Shown here piece after piece: positions 42,189-50,680 of a DNA stretch of 64,000 bases (within the stretch, counting starts at the first letter, position 1; each line of letters opens with the position of its first letter). The stretch covers positions 1,054,001 to 1,118,000 of the forward strand of contig NZ_OOHJ01000018.1 of assembly GCF_900323885.1 (NCBI RefSeq), in the 5' to 3' direction. The stretch is from [Actinomadura] parvosata subsp. kistnae. GTDB lineage: Bacteria > Actinomycetota > Actinomycetes > Streptosporangiales > Streptosporangiaceae. Under the pieces are notes generated by a model. That model was not told where the DNA came from and searched no databases. It worked only from the letters and a program-made list of their open reading frames with translations. A program made the position numbers and the translations under genes.

Positions 42189-42219
42189 ACGGCCCGCCGA
42201 CGACATGTCGGCGGGCCGT
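42189..42219 (+). terminator. Hairpin terminator after the transposase fragment
   Basis: ACGGCCCGCCGA pairs with TCGGCGGGCCGT around a seven-base loop, followed by TGTCAT. Confidence 0.7.
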
Positions 42220-42343
42220 TGTCATGCACTGGCCCTACAGAAACCCCGTCAGGAACGGACATCCGAAGGGGTTTCAGGCCCGAACCTGAAGATCACCTGT
42301 GAGAAACGGGCAGATTAGACGGAGCCGGTTCCCATCTGGTTCC

Positions 42344-42359
42344 TGTGATCTGAGTCACG
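42344..42359. promoter_or_regulatory. CRP-like palindrome upstream of paralogue 4
   Basis: TGTGATCTGAGTCACG matches TGTGA-N6-TCACA but for the last base. It lies 270 bases before the start of paralogue 4, in a 460-base gene-free stretch (42168-42628) that also holds GGTCACGGCGG near 42489, CTACCGG at about 42510 and a leader shared with paralogue 5. Confidence 0.6.
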
Positions 42360-42628
42360 TTCAGCTGACTACAGTCCGTGATGGCCCATTAACGGCACTT
42401 TCGTCCCGGCAGCAACAACCCCTCGATACCCAGCGAAAACGTGACCTAATGATCACAACGCGCGAAGATCTCTGACAGGTCACGGAAAGGTCACGGCGGT
42501 AAGGGCGTCTACCGGATCACTCAAAGCGGGTTCCACCTGCGGAGATCACCACGCTATGTTCCTTGCTATCCCTTTACTGACGCATGGGACGCAAGTTGCG
42601 ACCCACGACAGAGCAAGGAGCAGTTCCC

Positions 42629-44140
42629 TTGAAGCGCATCCTCATCCCCGCCGGTGGCGCCCTCCTGGCCACCGGCCTCCTGGCCGCCGGCCTCGCCGGT
42701 ACGGCCGCCGCTGACAGCGACGTCGCCAAGGACAACCTGGCGACCAGCGCGGCGAACGCGAAGGCCATCGCCGACTTCTGGGCGGAGAACAACGGTGCTG
42801 CCCTCAAGGCCGCCACCGAGTCGAACATCTGGGACAAGTCCGACGTCGCCAAGCTGCAGAGCAAGGGCGGCTACAGCTCGGACACCAAGCCCGGCTCGAC
42901 TGCTCCGATCGGCGAGGAGAAGAAGACCTCCTCCAAGGTCCAGAACGTCAACATGCCGAAGACCATCGGCAAGGTGTTCTTCGTCAACAGCAAGGGCGAG
43001 AAGAAGTGGTGCTCCGCCACTTCGATCCAGTCGCAGTACCGCAACCTGGTCGCCACGGCCGGCCACTGCGTGTACGACACTGGCGCCAACTCCGACGTCA
43101 TGTCCAAGTGGGTCTTCGTCCCCGGCTACTACCAGGGCAAGGCTCCGTGGGGCATCTACGTCGGCAAGCAGGCCTTCACCCACTACGACTTCGACGTCTA
43201 CGAGGACTACGACCGCGACTACGCGTTCGTGACCGTCTACAACGGCGTCAAGGTCGACGGTGGCGGCAAGACCAAGCAGGTTTCCAAGGCCGAGTGGGAC
43301 AAGTACGCCGGCATCAAGGACGCCAAGGACCAGGAAATCTCGCAGGCCGAGTACCAGAAGTGCGTGGACTACAACGGCGGCGAGACCCCTGACTGCTGGG
43401 CGAAGGCCAGCGACCTCGAGGACCTCGTCGGCCCGGACTACCCGGACGCCACGAAGGTGCTCAAGGAGGTCTCGAAGGAGCAGTACGACGCCGCTCCGAC
43501 CGGCAAGAAGAACGGTGCCAAGGCCGAGCAGGCCACGGTCACCGAGTTCGTCACCGAGTCGCAGTACAAGGCCTACAAGGGCCCGGGCTACCAGAAGATC
43601 GACGACAAGGGCAACTTCACCATCACCCACTACTTCCTCAAGTACTGGGTGAAGAAGAGCACGTCGGTCAAGTACTACAAGACGACCTTCTTCATCGTCG
43701 AGACCGGCTCCCTGGACGCCGGCCGCCTCGGTGACAACGTCGGCGGTCAGGGCTTCGCCTGGAACCAGCCGACCGGCAAGGCCGTTCGCGTGTTCGGTTA
43801 CCCGGCCGCTCCTCACCCCGACGGCAACAAGAACTACACCGGCGTGACTCCGAAGTGGTGCTACGGCAACACCACGAAGAAGCTGGTGGGCTCCGCCGCC
43901 AAGAAGATCGAGGAGCACGTCGCCCTCAAGTGCGCCATGACCGAGGGCGCCGACGGTGGCCCGTGGCTGTACAAGTACAGCAACAGCAAGCGTCTCGGCT
44001 ACGTGAACGGTGTCACCAGCACCTTCAACGACCAGGACAGCAACGGCCGCGTGGACTACATCTCGTCGCCGTACTTCGACGGCGAGACCAACACCGTCTA
44101 CAAGGCTGCCGCGGCCTCCTGGTCCGGCAAGGTCGTCTGA
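42629..44140 (+). CDS. Secreted trypsin-fold pseudoprotease, paralogue 4 of 6 (Ser replaced by Asp, long insert)
   Basis: A 503-residue exported protein, TTG start behind AAGGAGCAGTTCCC. An in-frame ATG at 42584 would add MGRKLRPTTEQGAVP; it has no ribosome site, so TTG is preferred. Signal peptide MKRILIPAGGALLATGLLAA. His146 (ATAGHCVYD) and Asp197 (DRDYAF) are kept; Asp442 (EGADGGPW) replaces Ser. Residues about 211-363 form a long insert absent from paralogues 1-2, with four similar helices starting VSKAEWDKY, ISQAEYQKC, VSKEQYDAA and VTESQYKAY and a likely Cys245-Cys256 pair. Function unknown; enzymatic action as a serine protease is unlikely. Confidence 0.88.
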   Translation: MKRILIPAGGALLATGLLAAGLAGTAAADSDVAKDNLATSAANAKAIADFWAENNGAALKAATESNIWDKSDVAKLQSKGGYSSDTKPGSTAPIGEEKKTSSKVQNVNMPKTIGKVFFVNSKGEKKWCSATSIQSQYRNLVATAGHCVYDTGANSDVMSKWVFVPGYYQGKAPWGIYVGKQAFTHYDFDVYEDYDRDYAFVTVYNGVKVDGGGKTKQVSKAEWDKYAGIKDAKDQEISQAEYQKCVDYNGGETPDCWAKASDLEDLVGPDYPDATKVLKEVSKEQYDAAPTGKKNGAKAEQATVTEFVTESQYKAYKGPGYQKIDDKGNFTITHYFLKYWVKKSTSVKYYKTTFFIVETGSLDAGRLGDNVGGQGFAWNQPTGKAVRVFGYPAAPHPDGNKNYTGVTPKWCYGNTTKKLVGSAAKKIEEHVALKCAMTEGADGGPWLYKYSNSKRLGYVNGVTSTFNDQDSNGRVDYISSPYFDGETNTVYKAAAASWSGKVV

Positions 44141-44188
44141 GTAACGGATAGCGACCGGACCTAGACCGTTCGTGTAACCGTTGCAAGC

Positions 44189-44217
44189 GAAGGGCCCGGC
44201 ATCCTGCCGGGCCCTTC
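44189..44217 (+). terminator. Hairpin terminator after paralogue 4
   Basis: GAAGGGCCCGGCA pairs with TGCCGGGCCCTTC around TCC, 48 bases after the stop, followed by AGCTTTC. Confidence 0.8.
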
Positions 44218-44282
44218 AGCTTTCACCCCAAAGATGAAGGCTTTTGGACGCACGGGGCGTCCGGACGGTGCCATCAAGTCGA

Positions 44283-44298
44283 TGTGATCTGCATCACA
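44283..44298. promoter_or_regulatory. CRP-like palindrome upstream of paralogue 5
   Basis: TGTGATCTGCATCACA is a full match to TGTGA-N6-TCACA, 276 bases before the start of paralogue 5, in the 430-base gap 44141-44573. CTACCGG recurs at about 44478 as in the paralogue 3 and 4 upstream regions. Confidence 0.65.
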
Positions 44299-44573
44299 TC
44301 ACATCGATCGAACGAATCAAGGGGATGATCCAGCACCGCTGACCACACTGACAACTTCCTTATGTTGATCAGGGCAAATGGTCACAAGGGGAGCCTTCCT
44401 CAACTCCTGCGCATCAGCCACTTAAACATCACAGAATGATCACGGCCGTCTTGTCCCATCTTTTCCGGCCAAAGCGGCTACCGGACTTCAAGATCCACAC
44501 TGTATGTTCCTGGCTATCCCTTTACTGACGCATGGGACGCAAGAGGCGTTCCACGACAGCGCAAGGAGTTACC

Positions 44574-46082
44574 TTGAAGCGCATCCTCCTCCCGGCCGGT
44601 GGCGCCCTTCTGGCCACTGGTCTGCTGGCCGCTGGCCTCGCCAGCACCGCCCAGGCTGACGACAAGATCGCGGACGCCGACCTGGCGAAGACGGCGGCGC
44701 AGGCCGCCGAGGTCCTCGACTTCTGGACCAAGTCGGACAACGCGGCCCTGAAGAAGGCTGTGGCGTTCAACCCCGACGCTCTCGAGGTTGAGAAGATCTC
44801 CTCCGGTGGTGGCTACAGCGCGGACACCAAGCCGGGCTCCACCGCCCCCATCGGCGAGGAGAAGAAGAGCACCGCCAAGGTTCAGAACGTGAACCTGCCG
44901 AAGACCATCGGTAAGGTTTTCTTCGAGTACCGTGACGGCTCGCTCTACTGGTGCTCGGGCACCTCGATCCAGTCGCAGTACCGCAACCTGGTCGCCACGG
45001 CCGGTCACTGCGTCTACGACATCGCCGGCAACGACGAGGTCGTTTCCCGCTGGGTCTTCGTCCCGGGTTACTACCAGGGCAAGGCTCCTTGGGGCGTCTA
45101 CGTGGGTAAGCAGGCCTTCACCCACTACGACTTCGACGTCTACGAGGACTTCGACCGCGACTACGCCTTCGTCACCGTGTACGACGGCATCGGCGGCACC
45201 CTGAACAAGCCGAAGCAGGTCTCCAAGGCCGACTACGACAAGTACCAGGGTGAGAAGTTCACCAAGGACTACAGCATCACCGAGGCCGAGTACAAGAAGT
45301 GCAAGGACCTCAACGGCGGCGAGACGCCGGACTGCTGGGCCAAGTCGGCCGACCTCGAGGACCTCGCCGGCCCGGACACCCCCGGCGCCGAGAAGGTGCT
45401 CAAGGAGGTCTCGAAGGAGCAGTACGACGCTGCTCCCACCGGCGACAAGAACGGCGCCAAGGCTGAGGGCGCCACCACCATCGACTACGTCACCGAGGCG
45501 CAGTACAAGGCCTACAGTGGCCCCGGTTACCGGAAGATCGACGACAAGGGCAACTTCACCATCACCCACTACTACCTCAAGTACTGGGTGAAGAAGAGCT
45601 CCGAGGTCAAGTACTTCCGCACCGAGTTCTTCATCGTCGTTCACGAGGTGAAGAGCGTCGGCCGCCTGGGCGACAACGTCGGTGGCCAGGGCTTCGCCTG
45701 GAACCAGCCGACCGGCAAGTACGTCCGCACCTTCGGCTACCCCTTCGGCCCGCACCTGGACGGCAACAAGCCGTTCACCGGTGTCACGCCGAAGTGGTGC
45801 TACGGCAAGACGGCCAAGAACGTGCTCCGCATCCCGTCCAAGAAGGTCGAGGAGCAGATCTCGTTCAAGTGCACCGTGACCGCCGGTTACGACGGTGCGC
45901 CGTGGCTGTACAAGTACAGCAACAGCAAGCGTCTCGGCTACGTCAACGGTGTCACCAGCCTCATCGCCGACACCGACAGCAACAAGCGCTACGACACGAT
46001 CACCTCGCCGTACTTCGACGGTGAGACCGCCGCGATCTACAAGGCCGCTTCGGCCTCGTGGTCCGGCAAGCTGATCCCGTAG
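44574..46082 (+). CDS. Secreted trypsin-fold pseudoprotease, paralogue 5 of 6 (Ser replaced by Asp, long insert)
   Basis: A 502-residue close relative of paralogue 4. TTG start behind AAGGAGTTACC; an in-frame ATG at 44532 lacks a ribosome site. Signal peptide MKRILLPAGGALLATGLLAA. His145 and Asp196 kept; the Ser motif is doubly changed to AGYDGAPW (Asp440, and Gly to Ala in the oxyanion loop), so this copy is the least likely to be catalytic. The insert repeats VSKADYDKY, ITEAEYKKC, VSKEQYDAA and VTEAQYKAY. A T-tailed terminator follows at 46135. Confidence 0.88.
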   Translation: MKRILLPAGGALLATGLLAAGLASTAQADDKIADADLAKTAAQAAEVLDFWTKSDNAALKKAVAFNPDALEVEKISSGGGYSADTKPGSTAPIGEEKKSTAKVQNVNLPKTIGKVFFEYRDGSLYWCSGTSIQSQYRNLVATAGHCVYDIAGNDEVVSRWVFVPGYYQGKAPWGVYVGKQAFTHYDFDVYEDFDRDYAFVTVYDGIGGTLNKPKQVSKADYDKYQGEKFTKDYSITEAEYKKCKDLNGGETPDCWAKSADLEDLAGPDTPGAEKVLKEVSKEQYDAAPTGDKNGAKAEGATTIDYVTEAQYKAYSGPGYRKIDDKGNFTITHYYLKYWVKKSSEVKYFRTEFFIVVHEVKSVGRLGDNVGGQGFAWNQPTGKYVRTFGYPFGPHLDGNKPFTGVTPKWCYGKTAKNVLRIPSKKVEEQISFKCTVTAGYDGAPWLYKYSNSKRLGYVNGVTSLIADTDSNKRYDTITSPYFDGETAAIYKAASASWSGKLIP

Positions 46083-46134
46083 TTCTCGCTGCTGGACAGA
46101 ACGACGACCTAGTCATCGTTCACATGCTTCACCC

Positions 46135-46162
46135 AAAGGGCTCGGCTTCGGCCGGGCCCTTT
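46135..46162 (+). terminator. Rho-independent terminator after paralogue 5
   Basis: AAAGGGC-T-CGGC pairs with GCCG-G-GCCCTTT around a TTCG loop, followed by TGGCCTTTT. The best-formed terminator in the window. Confidence 0.9.
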
Positions 46163-46257
46163 GGCCTTTTCATGATGAATTTGAGCATTCCCCTTACCAG
46201 AGTGACTGGTGGGTCGATAGGGTCTTTACACCCTTTTTGACAACTGTGGAGCCTCCC

Positions 46258-47760
46258 GTGAAGCGCCTGCTCATCCCCCTCGCCGCCGCCGGCCTGAGCG
46301 CCGCCGTACTCGCCTCGCCCGCGACCGCCGCCCCGTCCTGGGCCTCCGAAGACCTTCTGCCCAAGCCGGCCGACGCGTACGGCGCCGCCGCTTTCTGGCT
46401 CGACTCCAACGGGGCCGCCCTGCGGAAGGCCACGCAGTACAACCTGGACGCCAAGGACGTGCCGAAGATCGTGAGCTCGGGCGGCAAGGGCGCCCCTGAC
46501 GGCAAGCCCGGCATGACCGGCCCGACCACCACTGCCAAGGCCACCACCAGCAAGAACGTCAACCTGCCGAAGACCGTCGGCAAGGTCTTCTTCTTGGACA
46601 AGGCGGGCCACTACCGCTGGTGCTCGGCCACCTCCATCCAGTCCAGGAACCACAACCTGGTCGCCACCGCCGGCCACTGCGTGTTCGAGAACGGCAAGGA
46701 CGAGGTCTACAACAAGTGGATCTTCGTGCCGGGCTACTACCAGGGCAAGGCTCCCTGGGGCGTCTACGTCGGCGCCTACGCCTTCACCGCCTACGACCTC
46801 GACACCTACGACGACTACGACGGCGACTACGCCTTCGTCGCGGTGCACAACGGCTTCTCCCTCAGCGGTTCGAAGCAGGTCTCGAAGGCCGACTACGACA
46901 AGTGGCTGGGCGACAAGTGGGCCAAGGACGTTGAGATCACCCAGGCCGAGTACACCAAGTGCGTCGACCTGAACGGCGGGGAGAGCCCCGACTGCTGGGC
47001 CAAGCTCGCCACGAACGCCGACGTCGTCGGGCCTGACTACACCGGCGAGAAGAAGCGGGCCTTCAAGGAGGTCTCCAAGGAGGAGTACGACAAGGCCCCC
47101 ACGGGGAACGGGAACGGCGCCCAGGAGCCGACCAAGACGGTCGTCGACTACGTGACCAAGTCCGAGTACGACGCGTACAAGGGCGAGGGCTACCGCAAGA
47201 TCGACGCCAACGGCAACTTCACCATCACCCACTACTTCCTGGGTTACTGGGTCAAGGAGTCCACGAAGACGCTGTACTACAAGACCGTCTTCACCGTCGG
47301 CATCGCCAAGGACCTCGGCCGCCTCGGCGACGTGGTCGGCGGCCAGGGCCTCGCCTGGAACCAGCCCCTCGGCCAGCAGGTCACCGTCTTCGGCTACCCG
47401 AGCGCCCCGCACCCCGACGGTGACCGCCCCTTCACCGGCGTCACCCCGAAGTGGTGCACCGGCAAGACCGGCACGAAGAGCGTCCAGGTCAACACCTTCA
47501 AGGTCGAGACCCACCAGACCCTCAAGTGCTCGATGACCTTCGGCGCCGACGGCGGCCCCTGGCTCATCAAGTACAACAACAGCAAGCGCACCGGCTACGT
47601 CAACGGCGTCACGAGCCTGTTCGCCGACACGGACGGCAACGACCGCATCGACACGATCAGCTCGGCCATCTTCGACAGCGAGACCGCCGACGTCTACAAC
47701 AAGGCGAACTACGCGGAGACGAAGAAGATCGTCGGCCCGAACGGCGAACTGCTCAAGTAG
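46258..47760 (+). CDS. Secreted trypsin-fold pseudoprotease, paralogue 6 of 6 (Ser replaced by Asp, long insert)
   Basis: A 500-residue exported protein. GTG start with GGAG six bases upstream, equivalent to the TTG starts of paralogues 3-5. Signal peptide MKRLLIPLAAAGLSAAVLAS. His140 (ATAGHCVF) and Asp190 (DGDYAFVAV) kept; Asp431 (FGADGGPWL) replaces Ser. The insert is present with VSKADYDKW, ITQAEYTKC, VSKEEYDKA and VTKSEYDAY. Has a C-terminal GPNGELLK extension as in paralogue 3. Shows that loss of Ser preceded or accompanied divergence of this group. No CRP-like site seen in its 175-base upstream gap. Confidence 0.88.
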   Translation: MKRLLIPLAAAGLSAAVLASPATAAPSWASEDLLPKPADAYGAAAFWLDSNGAALRKATQYNLDAKDVPKIVSSGGKGAPDGKPGMTGPTTTAKATTSKNVNLPKTVGKVFFLDKAGHYRWCSATSIQSRNHNLVATAGHCVFENGKDEVYNKWIFVPGYYQGKAPWGVYVGAYAFTAYDLDTYDDYDGDYAFVAVHNGFSLSGSKQVSKADYDKWLGDKWAKDVEITQAEYTKCVDLNGGESPDCWAKLATNADVVGPDYTGEKKRAFKEVSKEEYDKAPTGNGNGAQEPTKTVVDYVTKSEYDAYKGEGYRKIDANGNFTITHYFLGYWVKESTKTLYYKTVFTVGIAKDLGRLGDVVGGQGLAWNQPLGQQVTVFGYPSAPHPDGDRPFTGVTPKWCTGKTGTKSVQVNTFKVETHQTLKCSMTFGADGGPWLIKYNNSKRTGYVNGVTSLFADTDGNDRIDTISSAIFDSETADVYNKANYAETKKIVGPNGELLK

Positions 47761-47765
47761 CGGCC

Positions 47766-47799
47766 GATGGGCCCGGGCCGACGCGAGCCCGGGCCCATC
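47766..47799 (+). terminator. Hairpin terminator closing the protease array
   Basis: GATGGGCCCGGGC pairs perfectly with GCCCGGGCCCATC around an eight-base loop, six bases after the stop of paralogue 6. Confidence 0.8.
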
Positions 47800-47813
47800 G
47801 CATCGTCCAGACA

Positions 47814-48110
47814 TCAGGTGGACGCGCACAGCTTGACAAGCGCACCGGAGACGCCGGCGGCCGCTGGAGCGTGAGCCTTCCCAAATAGATCCCGATCTCG
47901 CAGCCAATCCACCTCGGCGGCCAGAACATGGGGCGGGATAAGACGGCCACGGGAACACACCATTCGCCGGGGGAAGGGTGACAGGGCCGCCAGCTGCCAG
48001 TGGACGGCGTCGCCTTCGTGGCCCCTGTGACCAAGATGCCAATGTCCTGCCAAAATCAGAAGTTCCGCCACGGTATCGACGAGCCGATCATCGTAGGCTT
48101 TGACCAGCAG
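47814..48110 (-). pseudogene. Possible gene fragment next to the IS remnant
   Basis: A minus-strand frame reading REHFSLLVKAYDDRLVDTVA and AELLILAGHWHLGHRGHEGD to a stop at 47814 has no start of its own before the IS remnant begins. It may be the tail of a gene cut by the insertion. I recognise no family. Confidence 0.25.
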
Positions 48111-48801
48111 GCTGAAATGTTCTCGGCGTGATCATCGCTAGGTAGACGACATTCTCCGAGGTCGCGGCCAGGTACTCGTAATCTTTGGCGAGGCGGCGAT
48201 ACTTCCCCAGCCAGGCAAAGGTCCGCTCAACCACCCACCGGTGATTACGAGCGAGAACCGAAGATCTGCCGCGGCGGACTCCGCTTCTTGGCCCAAGTGT
48301 GGCGGAACCCGCCGTCACGCCGAACGACGATCTGCAGGGTCATACCGAACTGATCCAAAACTCACCCGATGAACTCCTGGCCGCGATAGCCTTGATCGCC
48401 CAGGGATGCTTCAGACGCCGCAGGAGATCGTCGGTACGGGTTGGCACGGCCGCGCCGTCGCGGTCGTTGACGCTGACCGGGCTGACGCAGGCGGTGACCA
48501 CAGTGCCGAGCGCGTTGACCAGCAGATGCCGCTTGACTCTCGGAATCTTTTGCCGCCGTCGTAGCCGTGCAGTCCGCCCCAGTTGGTGGGCTGCCCGCTC
48601 TGGCACAATGCTGCCCGTACTGGGCGTGGGGTCACTACCGCCACCAACGCGTTCATGTTCGCATAAGCGAGCCAGGATTTGTTCCCAGCGGCCCTCGATG
48701 CACCAGGTGCGCCAGTAGTGGTGGATCATCCGCCACGGGCGGCAGGTCGTGGGGCAGCAGCCGCTAGGCGCACCCCGCCCGCACCCCGCACCCCAGGGCA
48801 T
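48088..48801 (-). pseudogene. Decayed IS5-family transposase
   Basis: Transposase pieces appear in order but in switching frames: HHYWRTWCIEGRWEQILARL, then GGLHGYDGGKRF, then KRHLLVNALGTVVTACVSPV, then GDQGYRGQEFIG, then RWVVERTFAWLGKYRRLAKD with YEYLAATSENVVYLAMI. At least three frame changes are needed, and the N-terminus is missing. These are the DDE-region and C-terminal motifs of the IS5/IS427-like group. No clear terminal inverted repeats seen. Confidence 0.8.
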
Positions 48802-49072
48802 TCACGATTTTCTGTCGCTCATGAACGGCAGGCCGCCCACCCCCGCTTGGGCGCCGAGATCAGTGGGGTGAGTACTCCTTGATCGCAGCTGACGGATCGG
48901 TAAAGCATGGACGGCGAGGAACCATTGCCGCCTTCAGGCATAGGCCCTCGGTACCTGCCAGCATGACATGTCGGCCCTTTATCGGACACCCTCTACGCAC
49001 TCAGGATGAAAAGTGGCCAGCATTCACGCAACATCGACATCCATATCGCACCTTTACAGCTAGTCTTGTCCT

Positions 49073-50017
49073 ATGACGCGCACTACTTCCAGCCCCCCTT
49101 ATGACATCACTGAGCTGTTCCCTCCTTTGAGAGAGTATGCAAGGACGACTGTTCGCCTCCACCCACGCCCTGGCGAGCCAAACATGTATGAGAGCCATAT
49201 TGGAGGACCACTGATCTGGCCATCCGCAGAGCCATGGCCTATGTGCGACCGGATGATTACAGTAGAGGTCCCCCCATCTGACGAGGCCACTGGTGGTGCG
49301 CGGGATCGAGTTCCCGAGACCCCCATTCCCATGGTCGGGGTGGCTCAGTTCTACGCACGAGATTTTCCTGAGATCCTGTTTCCCCAGGACGCTGATCTAC
49401 TTCAAGTGCTATGGTGCCCAAATGATCATCTCCTAGAGGGCACCATAGCGCCGCTTCCACAATTGATCTGGCGCCGCTTCGCAGATCTGGCTGACCCGTT
49501 CGCGCAGCCTCCAAGGCGCGATTACGCTGCTCCGAGCAGTCCGCCTGGGGCACCTTCAGTCGAGCTAGCTCAGAAGTATTACCTGCCACGCCCATGTATG
49601 CTCCATCCCGAGCGGATTATCGAATATCCGTCACTCGAGGAACTCCCTGAACAGCTTCAGCAGCCCCTGAGCGAATGGGACGACGAGGCCGACTTCGCAT
49701 ACAGCGATCTACTGTCAGTTGCTACCGGCTGCAAGATCGGCGGCTGGGTTTCGTGGGGCCTCACTGATATGTACAAGCTAGCCTGCGAAGTCTGTGGAGC
49801 CGAGACCGAACTGCTCCTCAAATTTGCCAGCAGCGAATGGGAAGACGACGGCGAACAGAGATGGCGTCCACTCGAAGAACGCCGCATCTTGCGGGGAACT
49901 CCCGAGTACGCACAAATTCATGAACCGACTACACTACAACTCGGCCGGGATGCTTCCCTCTACATTTTCGTATGTCCACAATCTGCAGATCATGGCTATC
50001 GTCTGTCTATCCAATAG
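49073..50017 (+). CDS. DUF1963-like (YwqG-related) protein
   Basis: A 314-residue soluble protein. RLHPRPGEPNMYESHIGGPLI and WPSAEPWPMCD near the start, then PMVGVAQFYARDFPEI and LLQVLWCPND, match the actinomycete DUF1963-like proteins I know. Late in the chain it has CEVCGAE and IFVCPQSADHGYRLSIQ. ATG start at 49073 in low-GC DNA without an obvious ribosome site. Codon use is AT-richer than the core genes, suggesting acquisition. It is convergent with the RHS toxin gene; related proteins occur beside polymorphic toxins, so an immunity role is possible but unproved. Confidence 0.7.
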   Translation: MTRTTSSPPYDITELFPPLREYARTTVRLHPRPGEPNMYESHIGGPLIWPSAEPWPMCDRMITVEVPPSDEATGGARDRVPETPIPMVGVAQFYARDFPEILFPQDADLLQVLWCPNDHLLEGTIAPLPQLIWRRFADLADPFAQPPRRDYAAPSSPPGAPSVELAQKYYLPRPCMLHPERIIEYPSLEELPEQLQQPLSEWDDEADFAYSDLLSVATGCKIGGWVSWGLTDMYKLACEVCGAETELLLKFASSEWEDDGEQRWRPLEERRILRGTPEYAQIHEPTTLQLGRDASLYIFVCPQSADHGYRLSIQ

Positions 50018-50680
50018 CCATGCGGGAACCGTTAATTCCCTGAAAGCTTAGAAGGGGTTTGTTCCACAGCGGTCCTCGGCAGAGCCGATATAGCTGCCCT
50101 TTTCTCGATCATGTGACGTCCGCATGCGATAGAGGCGCGGCATTCCTCCGCCGGTGCCAGGCCGACTCTTCCTGATCGCTCTCCTCCAGCGCCTTGGATC
50201 GTAGAGGCGCCACGTAACTCCGGCAACGACAAGCCTTTCTTGGCCCGTACGCCCTACGAGGGGAAACACCACCACACTGGACTGGCCGGCTTCAAGAGCG
50301 GGACAGGCAAGATGGGTCACCGCAGCGAAATTAACGAGACAACGCAACACAAGTCCCACTGGCCTCTCCGACGTGCCCCACGGCATCGCAGCGCTGCCAT
50401 GCGAAAGCAAATCGGAATGCTTGTTTGATAAACAGTTGTCCAACCACCTTCGCGAGATCCCTGTAGCTATCTAGTGAATCTGAATGTGCATTTCAGGGGC
50501 GTAATCCGTCGGCCAATCTTAAACGTGGATACAGCACCATCCTCAGGCCAGCGGACTCACGGTCACAACTAGACCTCGACAGCAATTTCTGCGACTTTTT
50601 TAGACGCCTCCCGCCTCTACCAAAGTTCCCCGCAGCATGGCGTCCAAGTGGAACGCCGAGAGATCAGAGGCAGCCATGTA
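50018..50680. other. Low-GC gap downstream of the RHS toxin
   Basis: About 660 bases, AT-rich. Immunity genes usually lie here, on the toxin's strand. The only minus-strand frame of note (50048-50443) has no ribosome site and an unremarkable Arg/Gly-rich sequence. I see no convincing gene. Confidence 0.5.

Noticed and set aside
42584..42628. ATG start for paralogue 4 (and 44532 for paralogue 5)
   Set aside because: No ribosome site before either ATG, while the GGAG-spacer-TTG/GTG layout is conserved in four paralogues and gives a normal signal peptide.
50048..50443. Minus-strand frame as RHS immunity protein
   Set aside because: No ribosome site, unremarkable Arg/Gly-rich sequence, and over 200 bases from the toxin stop. 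Not supportable from sequence alone.
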